Source: Sphingobium xanthum (GTDB lineage: Bacteria > Pseudomonadota > Alphaproteobacteria > Sphingomonadales > Sphingomonadaceae). Taken from it: a stretch of 64,000 nt of DNA. Below are positions 16,301 to 25,005 of this stretch, one piece after another (positions within the stretch are counted from its first letter, which is position 1; every line of letters begins with the position of its first letter). The DNA lies in assembly GCF_019737615.1 (NCBI RefSeq), contig NZ_JAHKKS010000001.1, positions 372,001 to 436,000 on the forward strand, in the 5' to 3' direction. The position numbers were made by a program, and so were the translations under genes. The notes under the pieces are model-generated. The model was not told the origin of the DNA, made no database searches, and was given only the letters and a program-made list of their open reading frames with translations.

Positions 16301-18076
16301 ATGACAACGGCGCAATGGCTCTCCATCGCGACCTTGGTCGGCATGATGGCCTTGTTCCTTTGGGGCCGATTCCGTTATGATGTCACGGCAGGCATCGCCT
16401 TGATGGCTGCGCTGCTACTCGGCCTGGTCAAGCCCGAGGAGGCATTCAGCGGCTTTGCCGACGACATTGTGGTCATCGTCGGTTCGGCGCTGGTTGTGTC
16501 GGCCGCCGTCCAGCGATCCGGCGTCATCGAGATCGCGCTTTCCTTCGTGTCGAAGCATGTTCGTCGGGTGCGTTCGCAATTGCTGCTCCTGACGGCGTCT
16601 GTCGGTATCGCCTCCGGTTTGGTCAAGAATGTGGGCGCCCTTGCGATGCTCATGCCTGCGGCACTGCAGATGGCCAAGAAGAACGAGACGAGTCCCTCAG
16701 TCTACTTGATGCCCATGGCGTTTGCGTCGCTGCTCGGGGGGCTGATGACACTCGTCGGCACCTCGCCGAATATCATCGTCAGCCGCGTGCGCGAGGACAT
16801 GACCGGTGAGCCATTCGGCATGTTTGACTATTTTCCCACAGGATTTGGCCTTTTCGTGGTTGGGCTGCTGTTCCTGCGCTTTGGTTACCGACTGTTACCG
16901 CGAGACCGCCGCGCGGCCTCGACCCTGGGCGAAGCGCTGGATGTTACCGGATATGTGACGGAGGCGACCGTTGGAGAGGGATCGCCGGCAGTCGGTCAAA
17001 CCATTGCCGCCTTCACGAAGCGTCATGGCCAGGAGGTCGTGGTCAAGACGCTCTTGCGGAATGGCAAGAGCAAGCCCTCCCACCCCAATGTTCGCCTCCG
17101 TGCCGAGGACATATTGATTCTGGGTGGTGATCCAGCTGCTCTGGAGCGGGTTATCGCGACGGACCGCCTTATTCTGGAGGGCCAGAGCCGGGAAGCGCCC
17201 GAGGGAAGCGGCAGCGATGAAATCGGCGTAATCGAAGCGGTCGTGAACAGCGGGTCCATTCTTATCGGCCAGACGGCCGCGCGGATGCGCTTGCAGGAGC
17301 GATACGGCGTCAATCTGATTGCCATTTCCCGCGCCGAAGAGCGACTGACCCGGCAGATCGGTGCGCTCCCGCTTCGCGCCGGAGACTTGATCGTTCTGCA
17401 AGGTCCGTTGTCGCTCTTGCCGGAACGACTGGGGGAGCTGGGCGCATTGCCGCTGGCCGAGCGCGCGCTGCGGCTCGGTGCTTCGAAGCGCGGGTGGCTA
17501 CCCATATTGATTCTGGCCCTCGCCATGACCGCAACGGCGACCGGCCTTGTCCCGGTGGCCGTCGCGTTCTTTGCTGCGGCAGGTCTCGTGGTGCTGACGG
17601 GCGCCCTTCCCGTGCGCGAGGCCTACGAGGCTGTCGAATGGCCGATCCTGATCATGCTGGCGTGCCTGATTCCGGTCAGCGATACGCTCCGAACGACTGG
17701 TGCATCAGACATTCTGGCTACCGAACTCGCGCAGGTTGCCGTTTCGCTTCCGCCGTGGGGGGCGGTAGCGCTCATTCTCGTCGCGGCCATGGCCGTGACG
17801 CCCTTTCTCAACAATGCGGCGACCGTGCTGGTCATGGCGCCGATCGCTGCCGTGTTCGCAAATGATCTGGGCTATCGGCCCGAGGCATTTCTGATCGCAA
17901 CGGCCGTAGGCGCAGGTTGCGATTTCCTGACTCCCATCGGGCATCAGTGCAACACGCTCGTCCTTGGTCCGGGTGGATATCGCTTCAGTGACTATGCCCG
18001 CCTCGGCGCCCCTCTCTCGCTGCTCGTGATCGTCTTGGGAACGGCGCTCATCATGGCGGTCTGGCCGTTAAGGTAG
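16301..18076 (+). CDS. SLC13/DASS-type permease with two TrkA-C domains
   Basis: A 591-residue integral membrane protein. A first transporter half (repeated hydrophobic helices with TLVGTSPNIIVSR, the TSPN signature of this superfamily), then two regulatory RCK/TrkA-C domains (about residues 205-295 and 307-385; RLRAEDILILGGD and LRAGDLIVLQGP), then a second half with FLNNAATVLVMAPIAA and FLTPIGHQCNTLV. This SAC1-like layout is found in sulfate, citrate or dicarboxylate/cation symporters. It follows the channel gene by 89 bp. The substrate is not readable; no link to the degradation genes is evident. Confidence 0.87.
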   Translation: MTTAQWLSIATLVGMMALFLWGRFRYDVTAGIALMAALLLGLVKPEEAFSGFADDIVVIVGSALVVSAAVQRSGVIEIALSFVSKHVRRVRSQLLLLTASVGIASGLVKNVGALAMLMPAALQMAKKNETSPSVYLMPMAFASLLGGLMTLVGTSPNIIVSRVREDMTGEPFGMFDYFPTGFGLFVVGLLFLRFGYRLLPRDRRAASTLGEALDVTGYVTEATVGEGSPAVGQTIAAFTKRHGQEVVVKTLLRNGKSKPSHPNVRLRAEDILILGGDPAALERVIATDRLILEGQSREAPEGSGSDEIGVIEAVVNSGSILIGQTAARMRLQERYGVNLIAISRAEERLTRQIGALPLRAGDLIVLQGPLSLLPERLGELGALPLAERALRLGASKRGWLPILILALAMTATATGLVPVAVAFFAAAGLVVLTGALPVREAYEAVEWPILIMLACLIPVSDTLRTTGASDILATELAQVAVSLPPWGAVALILVAAMAVTPFLNNAATVLVMAPIAAVFANDLGYRPEAFLIATAVGAGCDFLTPIGHQCNTLVLGPGGYRFSDYARLGAPLSLLVIVLGTALIMAVWPLR

Positions 18077-18212
18077 TCGGACGGACAATCGGCACACCTG
18101 TGAATGAGGCTCGTTCGGTCCCACGCGAACTGCCGCAGCGCGCCATGCCGGCCCGCTGAGCTGCAAGCCGGCAGTGCGTTGAATCTGCGCTGCGACGCTG
18201 CGCCTGTCGTCC

Positions 18213-18788
18213 TTATTTCCCCCGCATATCCAGGTCCGGATCGAGCGTCACATCCGGATCGATCGGCACGCCCGATGTGTTCAGGAACATGCCGAGCATG
18301 CAGAAATGCCCGCAGACGAAGATGACGTCGATGCACTGCTCGTCGTCGAAATGCGTCTTGAGCTCGGCCCAGACGTCATCGGGGATGAAGAAGTCCGCGA
18401 CGAGGGCTTCCGAGGCTTTGATCAGCGCGATGTCCGCCGCACTCCAGGGATGCGCCGAGATTGGGCGCTTGAGCGCTTCCATCTCCGCGTCGGTTAGCCC
18501 GGCGTCGCGGCCATAGGGAATGTGGCGTGACCAGACATAGGCGGACTTGATGAGCCAGGCGGTGCGCAGCGCGACGACCTCACGCTCGCGGTCCAGAAGC
18601 TTGTTCTTGCCACCCATCGTATAGCCGGACCAGCCTCGGAACGCGACCGAGGCGCGGACATGGCGGAGCAGCGAGCGAATGACCGCAGTGTCGATCCCGC
18701 GCTCGCGCAGCGGCGCGAAATAGGCTTCCTGCTCCTCGTTGAGCTCTTCGTCCTTCAGCGGCGGCAGCCGCGGCGTATCGGTCCGCAT
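18213..18788 (-). CDS. AhpD/carboxymuconolactone decarboxylase-like protein 1
   Basis: A 191-residue protein with the CMD/AhpD fold signature REREVVALRTAWLIKSAYVWSRHIPYGRDAGLTDAEMEAL (about residues 75-115). The C-terminal part ends QCIDVIFVCGHFCMLGMFLNTSGVPID. The redox CxxC of true AhpD is absent, so a peroxidase role is unlikely. ATG 18788 follows GGAGGGGA; an upstream in-frame ATG lies inside the promoter. It has a close paralogue at 24163-24753 sharing the same ends. It is transcribed leftward from operator copy 6, back to back with the second monooxygenase operon. Candidate roles are a lactone decarboxylase or isomerase step. Confidence 0.85.
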   Translation of the reverse strand: MRTDTPRLPPLKDEELNEEQEAYFAPLRERGIDTAVIRSLLRHVRASVAFRGWSGYTMGGKNKLLDREREVVALRTAWLIKSAYVWSRHIPYGRDAGLTDAEMEALKRPISAHPWSAADIALIKASEALVADFFIPDDVWAELKTHFDDEQCIDVIFVCGHFCMLGMFLNTSGVPIDPDVTLDPDLDMRGK

Positions 18789-18846
18789 ATCCCCTCCCAA
18801 TTGTCTCGTTGGCGTAACGGCTTTGCGAAGACCGGAACAAGGGGAC

Positions 18847-18895
18847 TTCACAAAACATAACATGATAAGTATATTTGCGGACTAGCGAGAGTCAA
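18847..18895. promoter_or_regulatory. Divergent promoters sharing operator copy 6
   Basis: Minus strand: TTGACT (18895-18890), 16 bases, TATACT (18873-18868), operator TTATCATGTTATGTTTT (18868-18852). Plus strand: TTCACA (18847-18852), 17 bases, TATATT (18870-18875), so the operator core fills the spacer of the rightward promoter. One bound repressor could silence both the CMD-like gene and the second monooxygenase operon. Confidence 0.78.
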
Positions 18896-19028
18896 CGAAC
18901 GATATGTGCTTGCCGGCCGCGATCGCGGCGCAAGGTGGAGAAGCAGCAAGGGCGGGAGTGTGCGCGACGATCCTTCGTCGCTCTTTTTACGCGGCGGCGC
19001 CACGCCGGGGGCAAGTGAGAGGAATGCA

Positions 19029-20639
19029 ATGACCAAGGCCATGGAAGAATGCGACGCCGTCGTGATCGGCGCCGGTTTTTCGGGCATCTATATGCTCTAC
19101 AAGCTGACGCAGCAGGGGCTGCGCTGCCGTCTGTTCGAGGCGGGCGATGGGCCGGGCGGTGCCTGGTACTGGAACCGCTATCCCGGTGCGCGCTGCGACT
19201 CCGAGAGCTATTTCTATTGCTTCTCCTTCTCGCAGGAGGTGCTGGACGAATGGACCTGGTCGGAACGGTTTCCGGCACAGCCCGAGATCGAGGCCTATCT
19301 GAATTTCGTGTCGGATCGGCTCGATCTGCGCAAGCATATGACCTTCGGCGCGCGGGTGACGGGCGCGACATGGGATGAGGACGCGCTGCGCTGGACCGTG
19401 GAGACGAATACAAGCGACGCGGTGAGGGCGCGCTATGTCGTGACGGCGATCGGCGGGCTCACCTCGACTGCGTCCAATCTCCCCAACATCCCCGGCATCG
19501 AGGATTTCAAGGGCGATTGGTATCACACCGGCCACTGGCCGAAGGATGGCGTCGATTTCGCCGGCAATCGGGTCGGCATTCTGGGCACGGGCTCGACAGG
19601 CATTCAGGCCATCCCGGAGATCGCCAAGACGGCCGCGCATCTCACCGTCTTCCAGCGCACGCCGGCCTATATCATGCCGGCCAAGAATCATCCGCTGAGT
19701 GCGGAATACAACGCCGATATCAAGGCACGCTATCCGGCGATCTGGGCGAAGGCCAAGGCGCATTTCGGCGGGCAACCTTACGATCCCCCGGCCTATGTGT
19801 TCGACGATTTGGACATTGAGGAAGCGACTCGGCTGCAGGAGCAATACTGGAACGAAGGCGGCCTACGGGTCGCCCAGGTTTTCAAGGACGCCTATACCAA
19901 CCCGCAGGCGCGGGAGTTCATCGAGGATTTCTTCCGAAAGAAGGTGCGCAGCATCGTCAAGGATCCCGTGAAGGCCGAAATTCTCGAACCCAAGGGCTAC
20001 CCCTTTGGGGCCAAGCGCATCGCGCTCGACAGCCAGTTCTACGAGACGTTCAACCTGCCGCATGTCGATGTCGTGAACGTCAAGAAGACCCCGATCACGA
20101 CGATCACGGCCGAGGGCATCCGCGTCGGCGAGACGGACTATCCGCTCGACGTCATCGTCTTCGCGACCGGCTATGACGCGGTGACCGGGCCGTTCCGGGC
20201 GATGAACATCGTCGGGCGCGGCGGTATGAAGTTGGCGGACCGGCTGGACGATGGGCCGCGCGCCTATCTCGGCATGAGTTTCCACGGTTTTCCGAACCTG
20301 CTCGCCATCAGCGGCCCGTGCAATCCGGCCCTCTCGACCAATGTGCCAGTCTCGATCGAGCATGACGTTGAGTGGATTTCCGACGCGATCGAATATTGTG
20401 AAAAGCAGGGCATCAAGACGATCGAGCCGACCGCCGAGGCCGAGGACGCCTGGACCGACGAGACGCAATCGAAACTGGAAGGCTCGCTGCTCGAGCAGGC
20501 GGATAGCTGGCACATCGGCGCCAATGTGCCCGGCAAGCCGCGGCGGCTCCTGCTCTGGCTGGGCGGGATGATCGCCTTCCGCAAGCGCTGCGATGAAGTG
20601 ACGGACGCGGGCTATAGCGGCTTCATACTGACGCGCTGA
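19029..20639 (+). CDS. Baeyer-Villiger monooxygenase 2 (cyclohexanone monooxygenase type)
   Basis: A 536-residue FAD/NADPH monooxygenase of the shorter class. It has GAGFSGIYMLYKL (~residue 12), the fingerprint FKGDWYHTGHWP (~159) matching FxGxxxHxxxWP, and a second GTGSTGIQ (~185). ATATG in FATGYDAVTG is the usual C-terminal flavin motif. ATG 19029 follows GAGAGGA and begins just before the flavin site. Enzymes of this subgroup oxidise cyclic or aliphatic ketones to lactones or esters. It is the first gene of an operon with an aldo/keto reductase (23 bp gap) and a SnoaL fusion, under the rightward promoter of operator copy 6. Confidence 0.9.
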   Translation: MTKAMEECDAVVIGAGFSGIYMLYKLTQQGLRCRLFEAGDGPGGAWYWNRYPGARCDSESYFYCFSFSQEVLDEWTWSERFPAQPEIEAYLNFVSDRLDLRKHMTFGARVTGATWDEDALRWTVETNTSDAVRARYVVTAIGGLTSTASNLPNIPGIEDFKGDWYHTGHWPKDGVDFAGNRVGILGTGSTGIQAIPEIAKTAAHLTVFQRTPAYIMPAKNHPLSAEYNADIKARYPAIWAKAKAHFGGQPYDPPAYVFDDLDIEEATRLQEQYWNEGGLRVAQVFKDAYTNPQAREFIEDFFRKKVRSIVKDPVKAEILEPKGYPFGAKRIALDSQFYETFNLPHVDVVNVKKTPITTITAEGIRVGETDYPLDVIVFATGYDAVTGPFRAMNIVGRGGMKLADRLDDGPRAYLGMSFHGFPNLLAISGPCNPALSTNVPVSIEHDVEWISDAIEYCEKQGIKTIEPTAEAEDAWTDETQSKLEGSLLEQADSWHIGANVPGKPRRLLLWLGGMIAFRKRCDEVTDAGYSGFILTR

Positions 20640-20662
20640 CAAGGATCGGGGGAGGAGGGCAG

Positions 20663-21691
20663 ATGGACTATCGCACGCTCGGCGGCACCGGCATGAAGGT
20701 CAGCTCGCTCTGCCTCGGCGCCATGATGTTCGGGGAGATCGGCAATCGCGATCATGACGATTGCATCCGCGTCGTTCACCGCGCGCTCGATGCCGGGGTC
20801 AATTTCATCGATACGGCAGACGGCTATTCGCGCGGCGAGTCCGAGGAGATTATCGGCAAGGCGATCAAGGGCCTGCGCGACAGGCTGGTCATCGCCACCA
20901 AGTTCATGGCGCGTATGGGCGACGATGTGAACATGGGCGGGGCATCGCGCCGCTGGATCGTGCAGGAAGTCGAGAATAGCCTGCGCCGCCTCGGCACCGA
21001 CCATATCGATCTCTACCAGATCCACTTTTACGACATAAGCGTGGACATCGAGGAAGTGCTCTTCACGATGACCGAGCTGGTGCGCCAGGGGAAGGTACGC
21101 GAGATCGGCTCGTCCAGCTTTCCGGCCGATCGCATCGTCGAGGCGCAATGGACGGCCGAGAAGCGCGGCACGCTGCGTTTCCGCTCCGAGCAGCCGGGCT
21201 ATTCGATCTTCCGGCGCGATGCCGAGCGGACCATCCTGCCGGCCTGCAAGCGCTATGGCATGGGCGTCCTCAGCTTCAGCCCGCTCGATGGCGGCTTCCT
21301 CACCGGCAAATATCGAGCGCCGGACGATCTGACCGGCGAGAACCGCTTTGCCTTGTTCGGCCGCATGTCCGGCCGGGGGTTCGATCCCCATGCTGAGCTC
21401 ATCCACCGCAAGCTCGCGATCGTCGTCGAGCTGGAGAAGATCGCGCAAGAGATCGGCGTGACGCTTGCGCAGATGGCGATCGCCTTCGTGCTGCAGCATC
21501 CGGCGATCACCTCCGCGATCATCGGGCCGCGCACGCTCGATCAACTCGAAGGGCTGCTGCCCTCGACCGACGTCAAGCTCAGCGACGAGACGATGGACCG
21601 CATCGATGCGCTCGTGCCGCCGGGGACGATGCTCAACGCGTTTTACGATCTGCCGTCCGGCATGACCAGGGATCAGCTTCGCCGGGGCTGA
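20663..21691 (+). CDS. Aldo/keto reductase
   Basis: A 342-residue NADPH-dependent oxidoreductase. The catalytic tetrad is visible: Asp and Tyr in FIDTADGYSRGESE, Lys in VIATKF, His in YQIHFYD. Cofactor-binding residues appear in SAIIGPRTLDQLE near the C-terminus. It is preceded by GGGGAGGAGGG and sits 23 bp behind the monooxygenase gene and 38 bp before the SnoaL fusion. A ketone/alcohol interconversion just before or after the Baeyer-Villiger step is the natural reading; the substrate is unknown. Confidence 0.88.
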   Translation: MDYRTLGGTGMKVSSLCLGAMMFGEIGNRDHDDCIRVVHRALDAGVNFIDTADGYSRGESEEIIGKAIKGLRDRLVIATKFMARMGDDVNMGGASRRWIVQEVENSLRRLGTDHIDLYQIHFYDISVDIEEVLFTMTELVRQGKVREIGSSSFPADRIVEAQWTAEKRGTLRFRSEQPGYSIFRRDAERTILPACKRYGMGVLSFSPLDGGFLTGKYRAPDDLTGENRFALFGRMSGRGFDPHAELIHRKLAIVVELEKIAQEIGVTLAQMAIAFVLQHPAITSAIIGPRTLDQLEGLLPSTDVKLSDETMDRIDALVPPGTMLNAFYDLPSGMTRDQLRRG

Positions 21692-21729
21692 TCCGGCGGC
21701 ACAGAATAGAGACATAGGGAGGGATATCG

Positions 21730-23124
21730 ATGAGCGATGCAGCAAGGCTCCGCGAGCTGGAGGACAAGGAAGAAATCCGGCAGATCTTCACCGATTATGC
21801 CCGCTATCTCGATAACTACGATTATGCCGGCTATGCGAACCTGTTCGCCAGCAACGGCGCCTTCGGCGAAGCGGTCGGCCCCGAGGCGATCACTGCGCAA
21901 ATGGCCAAATATGTCGAGCGCGTCACGACGGCGAAGGCGGAGGGTCGGTTCAAGGACGCCGTCCATCTGATGAGCAATCATCATATCGAGATCGACGGCG
22001 ACACGGCCAGGGCAGACATCACCTGGTGCTACATGACGCGCGACGCCGATCAGGTGCCGACGGTCTTCCAGATGGGCCATTATCTCGACGATCTCGTGCG
22101 CGAGGACGGGAAGTGGAAGATTCTGAAGCACACGGTGAACCGCAATATGGGCCGTGCCCAGCTCGAGGACCCGCATCCCGCGCGGCTCGACGATACCAAT
22201 GCCCGCCTGCGCGAGCTGGAGGACAAGGAAGCGATCCGGCAGATATTCACGGACTATGCCCGCTTCCTCGATAGCGGGAATATGGAAGGCTATGCCGGCC
22301 TCTTCGCGCAAAATGGCTGGATGAAGGCCTCGCTCGGCGAAGCGACCGGGCCGGTGGCGATCCTCGAACTACTCAATAAATATCGCGCGGTCTCGAAAGG
22401 CCGGAAATTCCCGCGCTCCAAGCACATCGTCGGCAATCACGATATCAATCTGGATGGCGACACGGCCAAGGCGGTGGTCAGCTGGTTCTACCTGACGCTC
22501 GATCCCGACGGCGTGCCGATGATCCTGCAGGGCGGCCATTATGTGGACGATCTCGTGCGCGAGGACGGTGTCTGGAAGCTGGTCAGTCACGATATCGATC
22601 GCTTCTTCGGCCGCGCGCCGTTCGAGACGCCGCCGGTCACGCGGCTCGACCGGATCGAGGCACGCCTCCAGGAGCTGGAAGACAAGGACGCGATCATGCG
22701 GCTCTTCCAGGATCTTCAGGACGCGCTGGATGGCCGCGATCTCAAGAAGTACGGCGATCTCTTCACCGAGGATGGCGTGTGGACCGGGGTGACCGGCCAC
22801 CAGACCGGCCCCGCTGCGATCACGGAGTTCTTCACGCGCCTGTGCAAGCCCTGGGAAAGCGAAGGCCACCGCACCTATCACAGCACCTCGGACCACAAGA
22901 TCGACATCGACGGCGACACGGCAGTATCGACCAGCCAGTGGCGCCACATCATGCGCGGCGAGAAGGACGCGCCCATTGTCGTCCACCATGGTCATTATGA
23001 GGATATCCTGCGCCGCACGCCCGAGGGCTGGCGCTTCGCCCGCCGCGATGCCTTTGGCGACATCCCCTATTACGAGCCGAAGTTTCAGCTCATCGGGCGG
23101 AAGCCGGCCGAGGCGCAAGGCTGA
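21730..23124 (+). CDS. Triple SnoaL/NTF2-like domain fusion protein
   Basis: A 464-residue protein made of three consecutive SnoaL-like (NTF2-fold) units, about residues 5-150, 155-305 and 308-455. Each opens with LRELEDKE-type helix (RLRELEDKEEIRQIF, RLRELEDKEAIRQIF, RLQELEDKDAIMRLF) and each contains a HIEIDGDTA-type strand and a GHYxDDLVREDG-type turn. The units have diverged, so this is an old triplication. NTF2-fold enzymes include isomerases, hydratases, cyclases and lyases; a three-unit chain could fold as a pseudo-trimer or serve several substrates. It is the last gene of the monooxygenase 2 operon. The start follows GGAGGGATATCG. Confidence 0.85.
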   Translation: MSDAARLRELEDKEEIRQIFTDYARYLDNYDYAGYANLFASNGAFGEAVGPEAITAQMAKYVERVTTAKAEGRFKDAVHLMSNHHIEIDGDTARADITWCYMTRDADQVPTVFQMGHYLDDLVREDGKWKILKHTVNRNMGRAQLEDPHPARLDDTNARLRELEDKEAIRQIFTDYARFLDSGNMEGYAGLFAQNGWMKASLGEATGPVAILELLNKYRAVSKGRKFPRSKHIVGNHDINLDGDTAKAVVSWFYLTLDPDGVPMILQGGHYVDDLVREDGVWKLVSHDIDRFFGRAPFETPPVTRLDRIEARLQELEDKDAIMRLFQDLQDALDGRDLKKYGDLFTEDGVWTGVTGHQTGPAAITEFFTRLCKPWESEGHRTYHSTSDHKIDIDGDTAVSTSQWRHIMRGEKDAPIVVHHGHYEDILRRTPEGWRFARRDAFGDIPYYEPKFQLIGRKPAEAQG

Positions 23125-23231
23125 ATCACGGGAGCGAACCAGCTTGTCAGCTGGAATAAATGAGGGGGCTGGAACCGTTTCCGTGCCCTCTCATCGAGTC
23201 GGGTCGAACGCTTCCGTGAGGGATTTGTCAT

Positions 23232-23261
23232 CCCATTGTTTCGTCAAAAGAAACAAATGGG
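23232..23261. terminator. Hairpin after the SnoaL fusion operon
   Basis: CCCATTGTTTC (23232-23242) pairs with GAAACAAATGGG (23250-23261), one bulged base, 7-base loop. It lies 108 bp after the stop and has no T-tract. Confidence 0.45.
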
Positions 23262-23283
23262 AAAGACGTCGTTCTGTCACGAA

Positions 23284-23300
23284 GAAATATAACATGATAA
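23284..23300 (-). promoter_or_regulatory. Orphan operator copy 7 between convergent genes
   Basis: On the minus strand TTATCATGTTATATTTC with TAAACT ending on its first base, but no TTGAC-type -35. It faces the end of the triple-SnoaL gene rather than the start of any gene, so it is either a relic of a rearranged promoter or drives an untranslated transcript. Confidence 0.6.
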
Positions 23301-23364
23301 GTTTAGTGGCCTGCATCGAACGTTGTCGGGCGCGCGCTGGGTGCTTCAGCGCGCCCCATCTCGG

Positions 23365-24129
23365 TTACTGCGCCAGAAATCCGCCATCCATCACCAGCGT
23401 CTCGCCAAGTGCGAGGTTTGACCGTTTGCTGGCCAGCCAGAGCACGGCATCGGCGACTTCTTGCGGCTCTCCCCAGCGCCCGATCGGCAGGCCCTGACGG
23501 ATGAGTGCGTCCGGGAAGGGATCCACGAACGTACCGAGCCGCGTGCCCAGCTTCGTCCGGATGGCGCCGGGCGCGACCGCGTTGATGCGCACGCCCGTGG
23601 TGGCCAGTTCCAGCGCCACGGTGCGGACGATGCCCACGATTCCGTGCTTGGCGGCCACATAGCCTCCGGCGCCCGGCGCGCCGGCAAAGGCGACATTCGA
23701 GGTGGTGCAGATGATCGCGCCCTGGCCACGCGGCTTCATGTGCCGGACTTGCGCGCGGACGCAGAGCCAGATGCCCTTGAGATTGACCGCGATCACCCGG
23801 TCCCAATCTTCCTCCAGCGTCTCCTCGATCGGCCGGAATGGCGAGTTGATGCCGGCATTGTTGAAGCCCACATCGATCCCGCCGAACTGTTCGATGACAT
23901 AGGCATGGCCGGCATCGACGGCCTCGGCATTCGAGACGTCGACCTGCCGGGTGATCACCTCGGCGCCGGTCGTGCGGATCGTTTCCTCGGCCTGCGCAAG
24001 GTCGTCCGCGTTCCAGTCGAGGATGGCGACCCGGGCGCCCTCACGGGCGAACGCCTCCACGCAGGCGAGGCCGATCCCGCGCGCCCCGCCGGTGATGACG
24101 ACTGACTTTCCGGCCAGCTCCAGATCCAT
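23365..24129 (-). CDS. Short-chain dehydrogenase/reductase
   Basis: A 254-residue classical SDR. It shows TGGARGIG (cofactor), NNAG (structural), the Ser in ICTTSN, the YxxxK in YVAAK, and APGAI after the active site. Asp in AILDWNADD after the second strand suggests NAD(H) preference. It is the second gene of a leftward operon, 33 bp after the CMD-like protein 2. The family oxidises or reduces alcohols and ketones; here it may feed a ketone to the monooxygenases or oxidise a hydroxy intermediate. Confidence 0.9.
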   Translation of the reverse strand: MDLELAGKSVVITGGARGIGLACVEAFAREGARVAILDWNADDLAQAEETIRTTGAEVITRQVDVSNAEAVDAGHAYVIEQFGGIDVGFNNAGINSPFRPIEETLEEDWDRVIAVNLKGIWLCVRAQVRHMKPRGQGAIICTTSNVAFAGAPGAGGYVAAKHGIVGIVRTVALELATTGVRINAVAPGAIRTKLGTRLGTFVDPFPDALIRQGLPIGRWGEPQEVADAVLWLASKRSNLALGETLVMDGGFLAQ

Positions 24130-24162
24130 ATCGAAGCCTTCTTATTGAATAGAATCAGTATT

Positions 24163-24753
24163 TTATTTACTTGGTCGGCCCCGGCCTCGCATGTCCAGTT
24201 CGAGGTCGAGCGGGACGTCGGGATCGATCGGCACGCCCGCCGTATTGAGATAGGCGCCCAGCATGCAGAAGTGCCCGGCGACGAAGATCACGTCGATGCA
24301 CTGCTCCTCATTGAAGTGCGCGGAGAGTTCTGCCCAGGCATCGTCCGGGATGAAGAAATCGGTGACGAGGCCGTCGGTGGACTTGAGCAGGGCGATGTCC
24401 GCCGGGCTCCAGTCGTGATCGGAGATCGGGTGCTTGGTGGCCTCGCGCTCCTCGTCGGTCAGGCCCGCATTCTTGGCGTAGGCGAGGTGGCGCGACCAGA
24501 CGTAGCCGGACTTTATGAGCCAGGCCGTCCGCAGCGCCACGATCTCGCGCTCGCGGGCGGGGAGGGCGTTCTTGTCGATCATGACGTAGGTCGCCCAGGT
24601 ACGGAAGGCGGCCAGCATGCGCGGATGGCGCGCCATCGAGCGCACGACGCCGAATGCGGCGCCGACATTGCGGAAGGGTGCGATGATCTCTTCCTGGGCT
24701 GTATCGAGTTCCGAATCCTGTAGCGGCGCCAGTCGCTGCGTGTCTGTCCTCAT
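24163..24753 (-). CDS. AhpD/carboxymuconolactone decarboxylase-like protein 2
   Basis: A 196-residue paralogue of the protein at 18213-18788. Both begin MRTDT and share EREIVALRTAWLIKSGYVWSRHLAYAKNAGL and EEQCIDVIFVAGHFCMLGAYLNTAGVPIDPDV. No CxxC, so probably not a thiol peroxidase. ATG 24753 follows GGAGAGG. It is the first gene of the operon with the SDR and is transcribed away from the TonB receptor gene, with operator copy 8 between them. Two diverged copies in one regulon suggest two related substrates or steps. Confidence 0.86.
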   Translation of the reverse strand: MRTDTQRLAPLQDSELDTAQEEIIAPFRNVGAAFGVVRSMARHPRMLAAFRTWATYVMIDKNALPAREREIVALRTAWLIKSGYVWSRHLAYAKNAGLTDEEREATKHPISDHDWSPADIALLKSTDGLVTDFFIPDDAWAELSAHFNEEQCIDVIFVAGHFCMLGAYLNTAGVPIDPDVPLDLELDMRGRGRPSK

Positions 24754-24876
24754 CTGCCTCTCCTTGCCTTTGCTGCGAGCCTGATTCCGAGACCCGGGCG
24801 GGCCGACTTTCCGCGAAACGGAACGCTCGCCTGACGCGAAAAACGCCAAAATCGAAACGATGTTACGCTGATCGTA

Positions 24877-24919
24877 TTGACGGAACCTCTGGGTCGATAT
24901 ACTTATCATGTTATGTTTT
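24877..24919 (+). promoter_or_regulatory. Promoter and operator copy 8 of the cluster A regulon (TonB receptor 1)
   Basis: TTGACG (24877-24882), 15 bases, TATACT (24898-24903), TTATCATGTTATGTTTT (24903-24919). The opposite strand offers TATATC at 24901-24896 with a poor -35, so control of the divergent CMD2-SDR operon by the same site is possible but weaker than at copy 6. Confidence 0.8.
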
Positions 24920-25005
24920 ACGGCATAGCCGCATTGCATGAAGCGCACAAGCGCCGCCGAAGACGGCGCGGATGAAGCGCAGAAACGACGCAGAGGAGAA
25001 GGAAA

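Noticed and set aside
18213..18788. CMD-like protein as alkylhydroperoxidase AhpD
   Set aside because: The catalytic CxxC is missing.
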